Assembly (NCBI RefSeq): GCF_904846605.1
Contig: NZ_CAJHBI010000020.1
Coordinates: forward strand, 1-64,000
Source: Psychrobacter sp. 72-O-c
GTDB taxonomy: Bacteria > Pseudomonadota > Gammaproteobacteria > Pseudomonadales > Moraxellaceae
Length of the DNA stretch: 64,000 nucleotides
Direction of reading: 5' to 3'
Numbering within the stretch: the first letter of the stretch is position 1; every line of letters starts with the position of its first letter. Of this stretch, positions 23,964-33,600 are shown one piece after another. The notes below the pieces were generated by a model. The model was given only the letters and a program-made list of their open reading frames with translations. It did not search any database and was not told where the DNA came from. Both the position numbers and the translations under genes were made by a program.

Positions 23964-24747
23964 CGAGGTATGGTGGCGACTTGGCTTTTTCTTTAGCATT
24001 TTAGTGATAATGATGCTGTTTGAGTGGCAGAAACCCGCGCGCAAATCGCCCATTAAGAGTAGCACTCGTTGGTTCACTAATTTTGGATTGGTCGTTTTGT
24101 CTTCAGTTATAGCCCGCTTAGCAGTGCCCATTGGTCTCACTGCAGTGGCGCTTTATACCCAGCAGCACGGTATTGGTTTGTTTAATCTAATAGCCCTGCC
24201 AAAAGTTATAGCGATTGTACTGAGTTTAGTTTTGCTCGATATTTTAATTTATTGGCAGCATAGACTGTTTCACAAAGTGCCTGCGTTATGGCGTTTGCAC
24301 CGCGTCCATCATGCGGATGCCCATGTTGACACCAGTACCGGACTTAGGTTTCACCCAATTGAAATAGTACTCAGTATTGTGGTAAAACTGGTCGCCGTTG
24401 TTGTTTTGGGCGTCCCTGCTATAGCGATACTGATATTTGAGATAGCTTTAAATGGCTTGGCATTATTTAATCATGCCAATATTCGCCTGCCATCGGCCAT
24501 TGAAAAACCATTGCGCCTCATATTAATGACCCAAATTTTACATCGTATTCACCATAGTCAAGTCGTGTCTGAGACCAACTCAAACTATGGTTTTAGCGTT
24601 ATTTGGTGGGACAAACTGTTCGGTAGCTATAAAAGCGTCGCAAAAAAAACCGATAATGACCTTGATATCGGTTTGATTGAATATCCTACTGCCAAGCAAA
24701 ATGCGTCGCTGTGGAGTTTATCGATGATGCCATTTAAGAGTAAATGA
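23956..24747 (+). CDS. Sterol desaturase/fatty acid hydroxylase family protein
   Basis: This 263-residue integral membrane protein has the di-iron histidine clusters HRLFH, HRVHHADAH and HRIHHSQ, with about four helices. It starts at ATG 23956 inside the end of ynjF, preceded by AAAGGAG, so translation is coupled. Family members hydroxylate or desaturate lipid or sterol-like substrates using O2. Coupling to a phosphatidyltransferase and a transporter suggests a shared membrane-lipid pathway, which is inference. Confidence 0.85.
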   Translation: MTNEVWWRLGFFFSILVIMMLFEWQKPARKSPIKSSTRWFTNFGLVVLSSVIARLAVPIGLTAVALYTQQHGIGLFNLIALPKVIAIVLSLVLLDILIYWQHRLFHKVPALWRLHRVHHADAHVDTSTGLRFHPIEIVLSIVVKLVAVVVLGVPAIAILIFEIALNGLALFNHANIRLPSAIEKPLRLILMTQILHRIHHSQVVSETNSNYGFSVIWWDKLFGSYKSVAKKTDNDLDIGLIEYPTAKQNASLWSLSMMPFKSK

Positions 24748-24802
24748 GCAACTCAACTTATCATTCATTAATCTGAACATTTAAGCAAAATTGCGTGAAT
24801 TA

Positions 24803-25417
24803 TTAATTCGTTTCTGCTACGCCCTCTATATACAGCGCTTCCAAAGATAACGCCATATCTTCCGCAATGTCATGCACAGCGCCGCTATCAACATCCCTCT
24901 GGGCAAAGGCACGCAGCCCCATAACTTCGGCTTGCAATCGCCGACCAAGGCGTACAGGATCTAGCTGATCGTCTAATTCTCCAAGCCGCTGGGACTCAGT
25001 AAAGCTATTTGTAAAGTGAGTCTCCATACCTGCCAGCATGCCCTCGACTTTACGCAATGCTGACTGCTCGCGTTCCCCCAGCTCCAATAAGCTTTTGACT
25101 AACATACAGGCGCGACTTGGCAACTCTTTATCACGTAGTCCGCCAAGCAGACGTAAGTAAGCCGCCAATCCTAGCAGCGGAGAGCTGTGGGCATTCAAGG
25201 TGCGTTCTAGCTCAACCATAGCATTACGAGCATAGTAATCGAGTGCTTCTTGAAACAACCCATCTTTGCTACCAAAAGCGGCGTAAATACTACCGGGGCG
25301 CATATCGAGCGCTTTTTCTATATCTTTTAGTGAGGTAGCATGAAAACCCTTTTGCCAAAACAGCTGTAACGCTCGATCCAGAGATTCTTGCCGATTGTGA
25401 AGTGTTGCACGAGCCAT
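24803..25417 (-). CDS. TetR-family repressor (paralogue of the one at 14250)
   Basis: This 204-residue regulator has the same recognition segment GSIYAAFGSKD as the TetR at 14250-14864 (LYWEKGYHATS there, LFWQKGFHATS here). The C-terminal ligand domain is only distantly similar and has a single Cys (RACMLVK). Codon choice looks more GC-rich than in neighbouring genes. It is divergent from the dehalogenase at 25600, with the TTGAGTGACTGCTCAA palindrome between them, which is a classic autoregulated repressor arrangement. Confidence 0.85.
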   Translation of the reverse strand: MARATLHNRQESLDRALQLFWQKGFHATSLKDIEKALDMRPGSIYAAFGSKDGLFQEALDYYARNAMVELERTLNAHSSPLLGLAAYLRLLGGLRDKELPSRACMLVKSLLELGEREQSALRKVEGMLAGMETHFTNSFTESQRLGELDDQLDPVRLGRRLQAEVMGLRAFAQRDVDSGAVHDIAEDMALSLEALYIEGVAETN

Positions 25418-25488
25418 AATTTATTCCAGTTTTTTCAAGCCGTGGACTTATATAATAGACATATAATAAAAAAACACGACCCTACAAT

Positions 25489-25504
25489 TTGAGTGACTGC
25501 TCAA
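25489..25504. promoter_or_regulatory. TetR-type operator palindrome O5
   Basis: TTGAGTGACTGCTCAA lies in the divergent region between the TetR gene and the haloacid dehalogenase and fits the TTGARYG-N-RYTCAA consensus of the sites at 16714-17973. Confidence 0.6.
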
Positions 25505-25599
25505 TTTTATCTTGAATAGTCTTTACAGTCCAGTTAAAGTTAAGTATCAAAGCTATAGTGCGCCCCTTAACTTATCGACTGTACAAAAAAGGATATCTC

Positions 25600-26295
25600 A
25601 TGTCTCAGAATAAATTTCCTTCTATCATCGTATTTGACGTCAATGAAACTCTGCTCGACATCACTACCCTTGAGCCTCTGTTTGAGCGCGTATTCGGTGA
25701 CCCAACCATTATGCGAGAATGGTTCGCGCAGCTGGTACTGTATTCACAGACCATGACTCTATCCGGTCTTTATGTCTCCTTTGGTGATCTTGGTGTTGGC
25801 GCATTAAAAATGGTTGCTACTATTCATGACGTAGACATTGCAGACAGTGACGTTGCAGAGCTAAAAGAGCGCCTAAGCAGCATGCCAGCTCATCCCGATG
25901 TTATCCCCGCACTCACCCGTTTGCGCGATGCAGGCTTTCGGTTAGTTACTCTGACCAACTCACCGAGTAGCACGTCCCCCACTCCATTAGAAAAAGCAGG
26001 CTTGAGCCAGTTTTTTGAGCATACCTTTAGCATCGAGACCGTCAGTAAGTTCAAACCTGCTCCTGAAACCTATCACATGGTTGCCAAGGAGTTATCCGTT
26101 GAGGTTTCAGATCTATGTCTCGTTGCCTGTCACCTTTGGGACACTATAGGGGCGCAAGCAGCTGGCTGCCGTGGTGCACTTCTCACACGACCACACAATG
26201 CTATTATTTCAGCACCTGGCGTACCGTTACCAGATTTGGTCGCATCAGAGCTAACTGCTCTCGTTGATCAAATCATCCTTCACAAAGAAATATAA
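25600..26295 (+). CDS. 2-haloacid dehalogenase-type HAD hydrolase
   Basis: From ATG 25600 (GGAT upstream) the 231-residue enzyme shows the HAD type II dehalogenase pattern. FDVNETLLDI carries the nucleophile Asp (Asn in place of the second Asp, as in haloacid dehalogenases), TLTNSPSS is motif II, SKFKPAPETYHMVAKEL carries the catalytic Lys and VACHLWDTIGAQAAG is motif III. Such enzymes hydrolyse 2-haloalkanoates or related organic acids. It is divergent from the TetR repressor and likely controlled by it. Confidence 0.85.
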   Translation: MSQNKFPSIIVFDVNETLLDITTLEPLFERVFGDPTIMREWFAQLVLYSQTMTLSGLYVSFGDLGVGALKMVATIHDVDIADSDVAELKERLSSMPAHPDVIPALTRLRDAGFRLVTLTNSPSSTSPTPLEKAGLSQFFEHTFSIETVSKFKPAPETYHMVAKELSVEVSDLCLVACHLWDTIGAQAAGCRGALLTRPHNAIISAPGVPLPDLVASELTALVDQIILHKEI

Positions 26296-26382
26296 CTTAA
26301 TGGTATTAAACTGCTGATCGTTTCTTACTAAAACCATTATTATGCTATAACTAATTATAAATACTAAACAACAGGTGAACTT

Positions 26383-26901
26383 ATGATTAAAATTATTCCC
26401 ATTGTCACTCTAGCTTTGCTAGCCTCCTCTTGTGCAAGCGTTGGACAGAACATACACACACCTAACGATAACCATTTAGTCAAAGACACCACTGGTTATA
26501 CAAATCCTAGTGATGGATTGGTCACACTTGAGAGTGATTACTCAGTCAAAGAAACTGCTGATAGATTCGAATCTATCATCAAAAGTAAAGGCTTAACGCT
26601 ATTTACTAGAATTAATCACCAAAAAAATGCCGAAGGGGTCAATTTAAAATTGCGCCCAACGGAAGTCATTATCTTCGGTAATCCGAAAGCTGGAACCAAG
26701 TTAATGCAGTGTGCTCAAAACGTGGCGATTGACTTGCCGCAAAAGGTACTCATTAGTGAAGACGCAGAGAAAAAAGTTTTTCTTTCATACAATAACCCAG
26801 AATATCTCAAAGTACGCCATAACATCCAAGGTTGCGATAAAGTCATTAACGATATCTCAACGCTTCTTGGTAAATTAGGCACTGAAGCAACATCAAAGTA
26901 A
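26383..26901 (+). CDS. DUF302 lipoprotein
   Basis: The 172-residue protein has a lipoprotein signal peptide with lipobox LLASSC (Cys17). A DUF302 domain follows (DYSVKETADRFESIIKSKGL, FGNPKAGTKLMQCAQNVAID, PQKVLI). DUF302 proteins are small periplasmic or cytosolic proteins of unknown activity, sometimes redox-linked. It stands alone between the dehalogenase and a peroxiredoxin-like gene. ATG follows AACAGGTGAACTT. Confidence 0.82.
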   Translation: MIKIIPIVTLALLASSCASVGQNIHTPNDNHLVKDTTGYTNPSDGLVTLESDYSVKETADRFESIIKSKGLTLFTRINHQKNAEGVNLKLRPTEVIIFGNPKAGTKLMQCAQNVAIDLPQKVLISEDAEKKVFLSYNNPEYLKVRHNIQGCDKVINDISTLLGKLGTEATSK

Positions 26902-27028
26902 GCGGCTAATAAACGCACACTAGACTGCGCTCAAACACTCAAATGGTTAAGATAACAAGGCCGTTGTTTTTAGCATATATCAAGCTGTTGGAAACTGACA
27001 CTAACGCAAATTTTTAAAGGATAAAATC

Positions 27029-27565
27029 ATGCAATCAAATTATGAACAGAAAATTCAAGCGGGTGTAAAATTCCCTGACATAGATGTACAACTGTTAAAT
27101 GGCAATATGAAGTCATTGGGCACGCCTGAGAATGGTCACGATTGGAAACTAGTGGTTGTTTATCGGGGTAAACATTGCCCGATTTGTACTAAGTATCTCA
27201 ATCAGTTAGAAATGGTAAAAGAGTCATTTGCTAATACTGGTGTTGACTTGATTGCGGTATCTGGTGACAGTAAAGAGCAGCTAGAGAGTCATTTAGAAAA
27301 ATTAGATATCAGCTTCCCTATTGCCTATGGTTTGACCGTCGAGCAGATGAATACCCTAGGGCTTTATATCTCTGACCCACGTTCAGAGAAAGAGACTGAC
27401 CACCCCTTTGCAGAGCCTGGTGTGTTTGTCATTAATGCTAAAGGAGAGATTCAGGTTGTTGATATCTCTAACGCGCCTTTTGCCAGACCTGAATTGGAAG
27501 CCCTTGCAAACGGCTTAGCCTTTGTCAGAAATAACGACTACCCTATCCGTGGTACGCATCACTAG
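27029..27565 (+). CDS. Peroxiredoxin-like AhpC/TSA-family protein
   Basis: This 178-residue protein has a thioredoxin-like fold with a CxxC motif in YRGKHCPICTKYLNQLE near residue 50, then VDLIAVSGDSKEQLESHL and FPIAYGLTVEQMNTLGLYIS. In place of the usual peroxiredoxin PxxxTxxC it has CPIC, so it belongs to the peroxiredoxin-like (AhpC/TSA, DUF899-like) group and may reduce peroxides or act as a thiol reductase. AAAGGATAAAATC precedes the start. A strong hairpin follows. Confidence 0.82.
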   Translation: MQSNYEQKIQAGVKFPDIDVQLLNGNMKSLGTPENGHDWKLVVVYRGKHCPICTKYLNQLEMVKESFANTGVDLIAVSGDSKEQLESHLEKLDISFPIAYGLTVEQMNTLGLYISDPRSEKETDHPFAEPGVFVINAKGEIQVVDISNAPFARPELEALANGLAFVRNNDYPIRGTHH

Positions 27566-27618
27566 GCATAACAGTAAGAAACAAGCCTTAATAAGCTTGT
27601 GATTTTTCGATACTTTCA

Positions 27619-27681
27619 ATACTTCCAATAATAAGAGCGTGCTAGGGACCTTCCTCAGCACGCTCTTATTATTGGAAGTAT
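27619..27681. terminator. 25-bp perfect hairpin after the peroxiredoxin-like gene
   Basis: The arms 27619-27643 and 27657-27681 are perfectly complementary over 25 bp with a 13-nt loop. The inner stem includes AAGAGCGTGCT and AGCACGCTCTT. No pronounced T-run follows, so it may be a bidirectional terminator, an mRNA end-stabilising structure or a small REP-like insertion. The stem is longer than the other terminators in this window. Confidence 0.6.
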
Positions 27682-27884
27682 CGTTATTGTCTGCCCTCTT
27701 TTTAATAGCTTCTGCTCTGAATTATAAATGCTAGCTCTGTATTTATTTGGTCATGAAAGTTATCCTATTTATTATGTGTTATCACCAGTCACGTCAACAC
27801 TCATGCACTAATATTGATTTCTGCTAAACTCCTGCAAGAACGTTCTCAATATCCAATAATAGGTATAGATAGAAGGGATTTAAC

Positions 27885-28847
27885 ATGCGATTGGCGTCAT
27901 TTATTCAAAAAATGCATAAACGCACTCCCAAACTTGGCAAAGCCGTCTCGCTTGCAGCTGCAACTGGTGTTATTGCGGGTAATAGTTTTGGTGGTAGTAT
28001 TCCTATGTGGTTAATGGGTGCGACCAAAATGATCACTGGTGCCCCTATCGCAGATAAGATCGTGATTAAAATTGCCAATCATTGGATTAGTAGCAATAAT
28101 GCCTTGATTGACACTATTTTGCCACGAAAAGACTGGCGTATTAGCTTACCTGATGACGTACATACAAATGGTAAATACCTACTCGTTAGCAACCATCAAT
28201 CGTGGGTCGATACCAGTATCGTTCAGTATATTAGTGAAAATCGTTTGCCACTAACGCGATTTTTTACTAAGTTTGAATTGATATACGTCCCTATCGTTGG
28301 CCAAACTTTTTATTTTTTAGACTTTCCAATGATGCGTCGGCACTCTAAAGAAGCCGTTGCCAGAAACCCTGCATTACAAGGCAAAGATATCAAAGAAGCA
28401 AAACGTGCTTGTGCTCTTCTTAAAGACAAACCTTTTACGTTGCTTAATTATCTAGAAGGGACACGTTTTACACCCATCAAACGTGATAAGCAGCACTCAC
28501 CCTACACGCATTTACTCAAGCCACGGGCAGGTGGTTTATCACTTGCTATCAACGCGTTGGGTGCGGATATAGAGGGTATCTTGGATATGACGATTGTCTA
28601 TCCTGATGGAATACCGACTTATAGTGACTTATGGAAAGGCAATATTGAGCGCTTGGGTGTTGATGTACGCTATATTGAAATACCTGATGCTTTATTTACC
28701 AGTATTCAAAACGGTGGTTACGAGAATGATGAGGCTACCAAAGCGCAAATGTTCGACTGGGTAGAGCAAATATGGCAACAAAAAGATCAACGCATTGCTA
28801 GTATGCTTGCTGAGTTTGAAAGCAAACCCACTGATAGAGAGGCTTAG
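27885..28847 (+). CDS. PlsC-type acyltransferase (YihG-like)
   Basis: This 320-residue inner-membrane acyltransferase has the HX4D catalytic motif NHQSWVD (His near residue 103), FFTKFELIYVPIVGQTFYFL, and the glycerophosphate-binding LNYLEGTRFT and KPRAGG blocks. It belongs to the lysophosphatidic-acid acyltransferase/YihG-like group that places acyl chains on lysophospholipids. The start has AGAAGGGATTTAAC just upstream. It is a single gene, with the neighbours not obviously linked. Confidence 0.85.
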   Translation: MRLASFIQKMHKRTPKLGKAVSLAAATGVIAGNSFGGSIPMWLMGATKMITGAPIADKIVIKIANHWISSNNALIDTILPRKDWRISLPDDVHTNGKYLLVSNHQSWVDTSIVQYISENRLPLTRFFTKFELIYVPIVGQTFYFLDFPMMRRHSKEAVARNPALQGKDIKEAKRACALLKDKPFTLLNYLEGTRFTPIKRDKQHSPYTHLLKPRAGGLSLAINALGADIEGILDMTIVYPDGIPTYSDLWKGNIERLGVDVRYIEIPDALFTSIQNGGYENDEATKAQMFDWVEQIWQQKDQRIASMLAEFESKPTDREA

Positions 28848-29162
28848 CTGACAATCTATTTTCTCACTTTTTTAACCCATCTTTTTGCTACCTCTTTATT
28901 TAGAAGCAGAAGTAGCGACACCTAAATGTTTCAAATATCTTGCTAAAACCGTAGCGCTATTAATAACAAAGCATCTAAGTAAATAGCAAATATCGGAATA
29001 AATAACTACTTAGTCAAAAAATCTAAGAGATAAAGAACGTCTGGCAGTGTTATCATCGTGCCCACTAGCAATATTACCGGGCAAACTGCCCAAACTGAGA
29101 GTTTCAATTGAGAGCGTAAAGCCTAGAGATAAGGCAGCTCACTATATTCAAAAGGTTAAGTT
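28848..29162. other. Intergenic region before a small unknown gene
   Basis: AT-rich, no gene or repeat recognised. GAGAGCGTAAAG and AAGGTTAAGTT lie close to the start at 29163 and may include promoter and ribosome-site elements. Nothing more can be supported. Confidence 0.4.
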
Positions 29163-29456
29163 ATGAATGAATGTGATAAGGATGTCGCTGAATCGTTAGC
29201 AAAACCAATGGCGGAAAATATAATTAGTCTCGATGTGGCCAATTGTTGTTTGATGTCAAGCGTGGTTAAACACCTGGCAGATAAAGGTCTCATCGACTTA
29301 GAAGAATACATTGCCAGCAATGAAGAGAACGAGAAGATGTTTTCTGATAGAGCCCGAAATAATAAGCATGTGGACGATGAGTTAGGGCAAAGAGACGCCC
29401 AGTATATTAGTGAAATTTTCGACTTACATCGAAGTCATCTTGAAAATCCTGAGTAA
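29163..29456 (+). CDS. Small acidic protein of unknown function
   Basis: The 97-residue protein is acidic and helical in look, with no signal peptide or membrane helix. Recognisable elements are only VANCCLMSSVVKHLADKGL (a Cys pair), then EEYIASNEEN and DDELGQRDAQYISEIFD. I do not recognise a family. A proper terminator at 29473 and an AAGGTTAAGTT leader support a real gene. It may be a cytosolic regulator or adaptor, but this is a guess. Confidence 0.55.
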   Translation: MNECDKDVAESLAKPMAENIISLDVANCCLMSSVVKHLADKGLIDLEEYIASNEENEKMFSDRARNNKHVDDELGQRDAQYISEIFDLHRSHLENPE

Positions 29457-29472
29457 GCAAAAAAAGCATGCC

Positions 29473-29499
29473 AAACCACCTTCACGGGTGGTTTTTTTG
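29473..29499 (+). terminator. Terminator after the small acidic protein gene
   Basis: AAACCACC-TTCACG-GGTGGTTT (29473-29480 with 29487-29494) is followed by a run of T. Confidence 0.8.
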
Positions 29500-29994
29500 T
29501 AGTGATCAATAACTGCATGACAGTCCAAAAATTGAGAATCTAACTATCAACAGCTCATTTCCTATAACGTCCTAGTGCCGTTATCGTTAGTATTTGAAAG
29601 TTACTAATGATTGATTTTAGTGAGCAGGTAGGGAAACTATTGCTAATTTTTGACTCAATAATATACGATATTAGTAGTTACAATACTTACATAATTAATA
29701 GTAGCTAAACGGATGATTTGTTTGCTAAATTATAATATAAGGTTTATTCCGTAACATTAAGGACAGATAATCACAAGAATTAACACTTTGGCAACGGCTG
29801 ATAGTATACTAAGATATAACCGATCCATAGCTATTGACAGATAATACTGTGGGAAAAGTCAGTAATGACTTGAATACACTCAGTTTAATGTAATGGAACG
29901 GAGGCTAGTAAGGACAGATTATTGTAGTTATAAGGGTCTTTAGCCCAACAGACTTTTTATAGTTCCAATATAGCAAATGACTAAGGAGCTCAAA
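29500..29994. other. Intergenic region between two small unknown genes
   Basis: Nearly 500 bp without a convincing gene. It is AT-rich with several stop codons in all frames. AAGGAGCTCAAA directly precedes the ATG at 29995. I see no repeats or RNA signatures that could be named. Confidence 0.4.
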
Positions 29995-30240
29995 ATGGAC
30001 AATAGACTAATAGGCAGCGCATTAACTCGTGCAATGCTAGAACGTGGTGATGAAGATATATGGTGCGCTATAGATGACGATAGTGACGAACAGGCAATGA
30101 TGAGTCACGGCGACAATGACTTTACAGCCCGCATTATATATTTTAGCGAGGGTAATTTTTTCTGTTCCGGCGGTATGCCATGGAGGTTTGCAGTACCTGT
30201 TAAGATAAGAGAGATGACACAAACTGAAGCAGGGTTATAA
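29995..30240 (+). CDS. Small acidic protein of unknown function
   Basis: From ATG 29995 (AAGGAGCTCAAA before it) the protein has 81 residues. It has an acidic middle (CAIDDDSDEQAMMSHGDND) and an aromatic glycine-rich part (YFSEGNFFCSGGMPWRFAVP), without signal peptide. I cannot assign a family. The good ribosome site and a terminator-like hairpin at 30385 support a real gene. Confidence 0.5.
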   Translation: MDNRLIGSALTRAMLERGDEDIWCAIDDDSDEQAMMSHGDNDFTARIIYFSEGNFFCSGGMPWRFAVPVKIREMTQTEAGL

Positions 30241-30384
30241 ACTCCAAAACATGAGCAGAAACAACTAAATACTGGTAACTTCATATTCTGAAATGCTGGA
30301 ATTTTTCCTACTCTTAGCTTCTGCGATATAGTTAATACTTGATAACGGTTCTAGTTATTTCAATATAGAGCGTTATGTATATCT

Positions 30385-30411
30385 AAAAGCCTCTTTATTT
30401 GAGGTTTTTTT
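30385..30411 (+). terminator. Weak terminator after the 81-residue protein gene
   Basis: AAAAGCCTC-TTTATTT-GAGGTTTTTTT forms a 9-bp stem with one G-U pair, followed by a T-run. Confidence 0.55.
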
Positions 30412-30599
30412 GTGTCTGTTTTTTAGGTTTAATGACTGTATTTAATACAAATAGGCGTTTAATATAATAATATTTAGAATAGTTTTTGGGAAAGGCCCTA
30501 GTTTTCATACTTTTATGAACTTATAGGAGCGAAAACTCGGAAGATCCATACCTCTTTATTCTGATCAAAGGTAAGCTTTAACGCCATATTTTAATCATA

Positions 30600-30632
30600 A
30601 AAAAAGCAAGACATCTGATGCCTTGCTTTTTT
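30600..30632 (-). terminator. Terminator of the trimeric autotransporter gene
   Basis: AAAAAGCAAG and CTTGCTTTTT pair across a GACATC-T-GATGCC centre that adds more pairs. It stands 50 bp beyond the adhesin stop codon, with a T-run on the minus strand. Confidence 0.75.
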
Positions 30633-30682
30633 GTATTTAACTTAAGCGTTTAACTTAACTATCTGACTTAAGACTGAGTCTT

Positions 30683-33600
30683 TTAGTTAAAATGGAAACC
30701 TGCACCAATCGAACCACCTGCATTGCCTTGCGTATCAGCGGTACCGTTTATCTTCATGACCCAACTACCGTCATTAGATAACTTGGAGAAACCGATAGCG
30801 ACAGCGCTTTCACCGTTATACGTTCCTATGCCACCACCGATCAAGGATTTACCTGCGATATAAGCTTGTGGCAGTGAAGACATGGCCATTGCTGCTGAGA
30901 TACCAGCATTTGCATCGTCTTCAACTTCACCAATCTTATAGCCTAGCTCGTTGACACTATTGCCAAGTCTCCTCTCCATACGACTTAACTGACCAACGTT
31001 GACGGCGTCGTCAAGTTCTCTACCATCAACAACACCCTTAATACCGGCTGCGGTCATACTTGGACCAGCGGCAGCGCCTGCGCTGTCTCTGAAGCTTACA
31101 CCTGTTTGATCAACGACAGTGCCGTTGTTGCCTGCAGCATCAGTGGCAGTGAAGCCGTTTGCGCCATGGCTGCTTCTGTTCGTGCCGTCAGTGACATTTG
31201 TGCCAGCACTAGTTGCGGTTGTTATGTTAGCGCCTTTAGTAATGATTTGGCCAAGTGCTGTACTGTTATTGGTGTTACCACCAGCATCGGCTTGACTTGA
31301 GCCTGTCGCACTATATTTAGTAGTATGAATACCGTCAGTAACGCTAGTACCAATAGCAGTAACTGTAGTTACATTGCCTGAGCCATCATCAGCCTTAACG
31401 CTATCAACATTTAAGTTTTTAGAAGTAGATACACGATAATTAGTAGAGCCATCTACATTGTTTACTGAATCTACAACAACGTTATCACCAGCGGTTACTG
31501 TGGTTTTTGCTGCTGCTGTTGACTTGACTGATTTGATTGCTTCATGAATACTGCTTTGACCAGTATCTCCGATATCAGTGTTAGTAAAGGTACCCGTTGC
31601 TGGATCGTAGTTTGTAGTACCACCAATGATACCTGCGACACCAGCGCCTTGAGCATACAACTGACCGCCATTAATAGCATCTTTACTTCCTGCAGCAACA
31701 GAACCAGCGGCAACACCACTCAATACACGATCACCAGCTGTACCAGAGAAGTTTACGTTAGTACCACCTGTTGTACCACCTACAGTAATATCACCTGTAC
31801 CACTGTCTTGACGAACGATACCAGCTGTACCATTAGTTAGATTATTGATAGCAGTAGTGTTATTAGTCATACGACCATCGAGGTTACCTAAAGCATCACC
31901 AACGTTATTATAGTCAGTGGTATTAGCGTTATTATTACCATTGTTTAGGGTGTACTTTGGAGCCGTATAAGCGTTGGTTATTGGGTTATAAGTTGCCCCG
32001 CCGCCCAGCGCTGCCATGTTGCCTTTGGCTATATTATCAGTGTCAAACAACTGACTACCATTGACTGCATCCATACTATCAGCAGTGACGTCACCATTTG
32101 AGACGCGAATGATCTTATTACCGCCGTTGTTAAGGCCGTTGCTGTTCAAAACCACTGTACGAGCTATAGATGGAGCCACTATAGTAATACCATCATCGCT
32201 GATTCTAGTCTTACCTGTTGTAACGCTACCACTGTTGCCTAGATCGAGGTTGTTATTCAGCTCAAACGAGACATCATTGCTGGTTGCTTCTTTGGAGACG
32301 GTAAGGTTGCCATTTTTGCTATTAAAGTCAACAGTGTCACCAGGTCCTACGTTGCTTGTGGTTGCACTATCACCTTGAGCACTGATGTCCCACCCTTTAT
32401 TGGCAGTTGCTGCGATGCCATTTAACTGTCCAACGTTAACCGCATCATCTAATGCAGTACCATCACCCACTTTAGTAATTCTATTGCCACCATTATCAAG
32501 ACCAGTGTTGCTTAGAGTCACCGTACTACCACCAAGGAAGCTGACCCCGTCAGTATTCAACAAGGTATTGCCTGTTGTTACGCTGGTGAGTACTAAATCC
32601 TTAGCCATAGCCACTTTAATGCCTTCGTTCTCAGCGGTTAAGACGATGTTATCACCTGTGATGAAATTGGCAGTATTGTTGTCTTTATCAAGGCTTTTGA
32701 CCTCATTACCATCAATTTGAGTGATGACATTCTGCATGGCGCTATCTGCTTTGACCAAACTATCTTTGCTCGCATCACTTAGATCAACTTCGTAGTCCGT
32801 AACGTTGTTGGCGTCTTTGGTACCCTTAGTTACGGTTACGGCAGTAGAGCCGGCTGATGTGCTAGTACTATTGGCATTGACGGTATAGATGTCTTGTCCA
32901 TTGATTCCTGATGTTTTTACCACATCAGTAATATTCGTACCTGCTTCGACTTCGGTTCTGGAGCTTGCCGCAGCGCCTCTGACATCACCGATGTTGGCCG
33001 CATTGTCCAAGGCGTTACCACCACTAGCGACCTTGGTAATTTGATTGCCACCATTATCCAGACCAGTCGTTGAGATTTGTACACTACCGAAGGTAGCACT
33101 GTTTAGACCAGTTAGATCGGTATTGATACCGAACTTAGCCCCATTCCCAAAAGGCGTCGAGGTGATGTTGGCATCCGTGGTTACTTGAATTTCTTCACCT
33201 AAAGCATAGGTTTTTTTCATACCATCGACATCGAACTTGATGCCTTTGGCAATATTGGTCATGTTGGTTGAGATGTTACCTTGATTAATCGTGACATTAT
33301 CGTTGGTAGTGGTAAGCTGACCAAAGTTTACCGCGTCGCTTGGCGCAATACCTGCTGCGACTTTGATAATTCTATTATTACCATTATCAAGACCTTCGTC
33401 ACTCAAGGTAATCGTCTGTTTAGGACCGTTGGTGATGGTTATGCCTGCGTTGTTGACTACAGTGTCACCTGTTTCAACACTACCATCTATACCGAGATCG
33501 ATGTCTTTGGCAAGCTGTACCGTTAGACCGTCAGTACCATTAGCGGTTACGCCAATGTTATTACCAGCAGCCAATTTAGTGATGTCAGTCTCGCCACCTG

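Larger units (their letters stand above)
30241..30682. other. Intergenic region with two terminators
   Basis: The 3' ends of two convergent units meet here: a hairpin at 30385-30411 for the plus-strand gene and one at 30600-30632 for the adhesin gene. No gene is visible between them. A 'TTTATGAACTTATAGGAGCG' stretch near 30513 has no open frame behind it. Confidence 0.5.
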
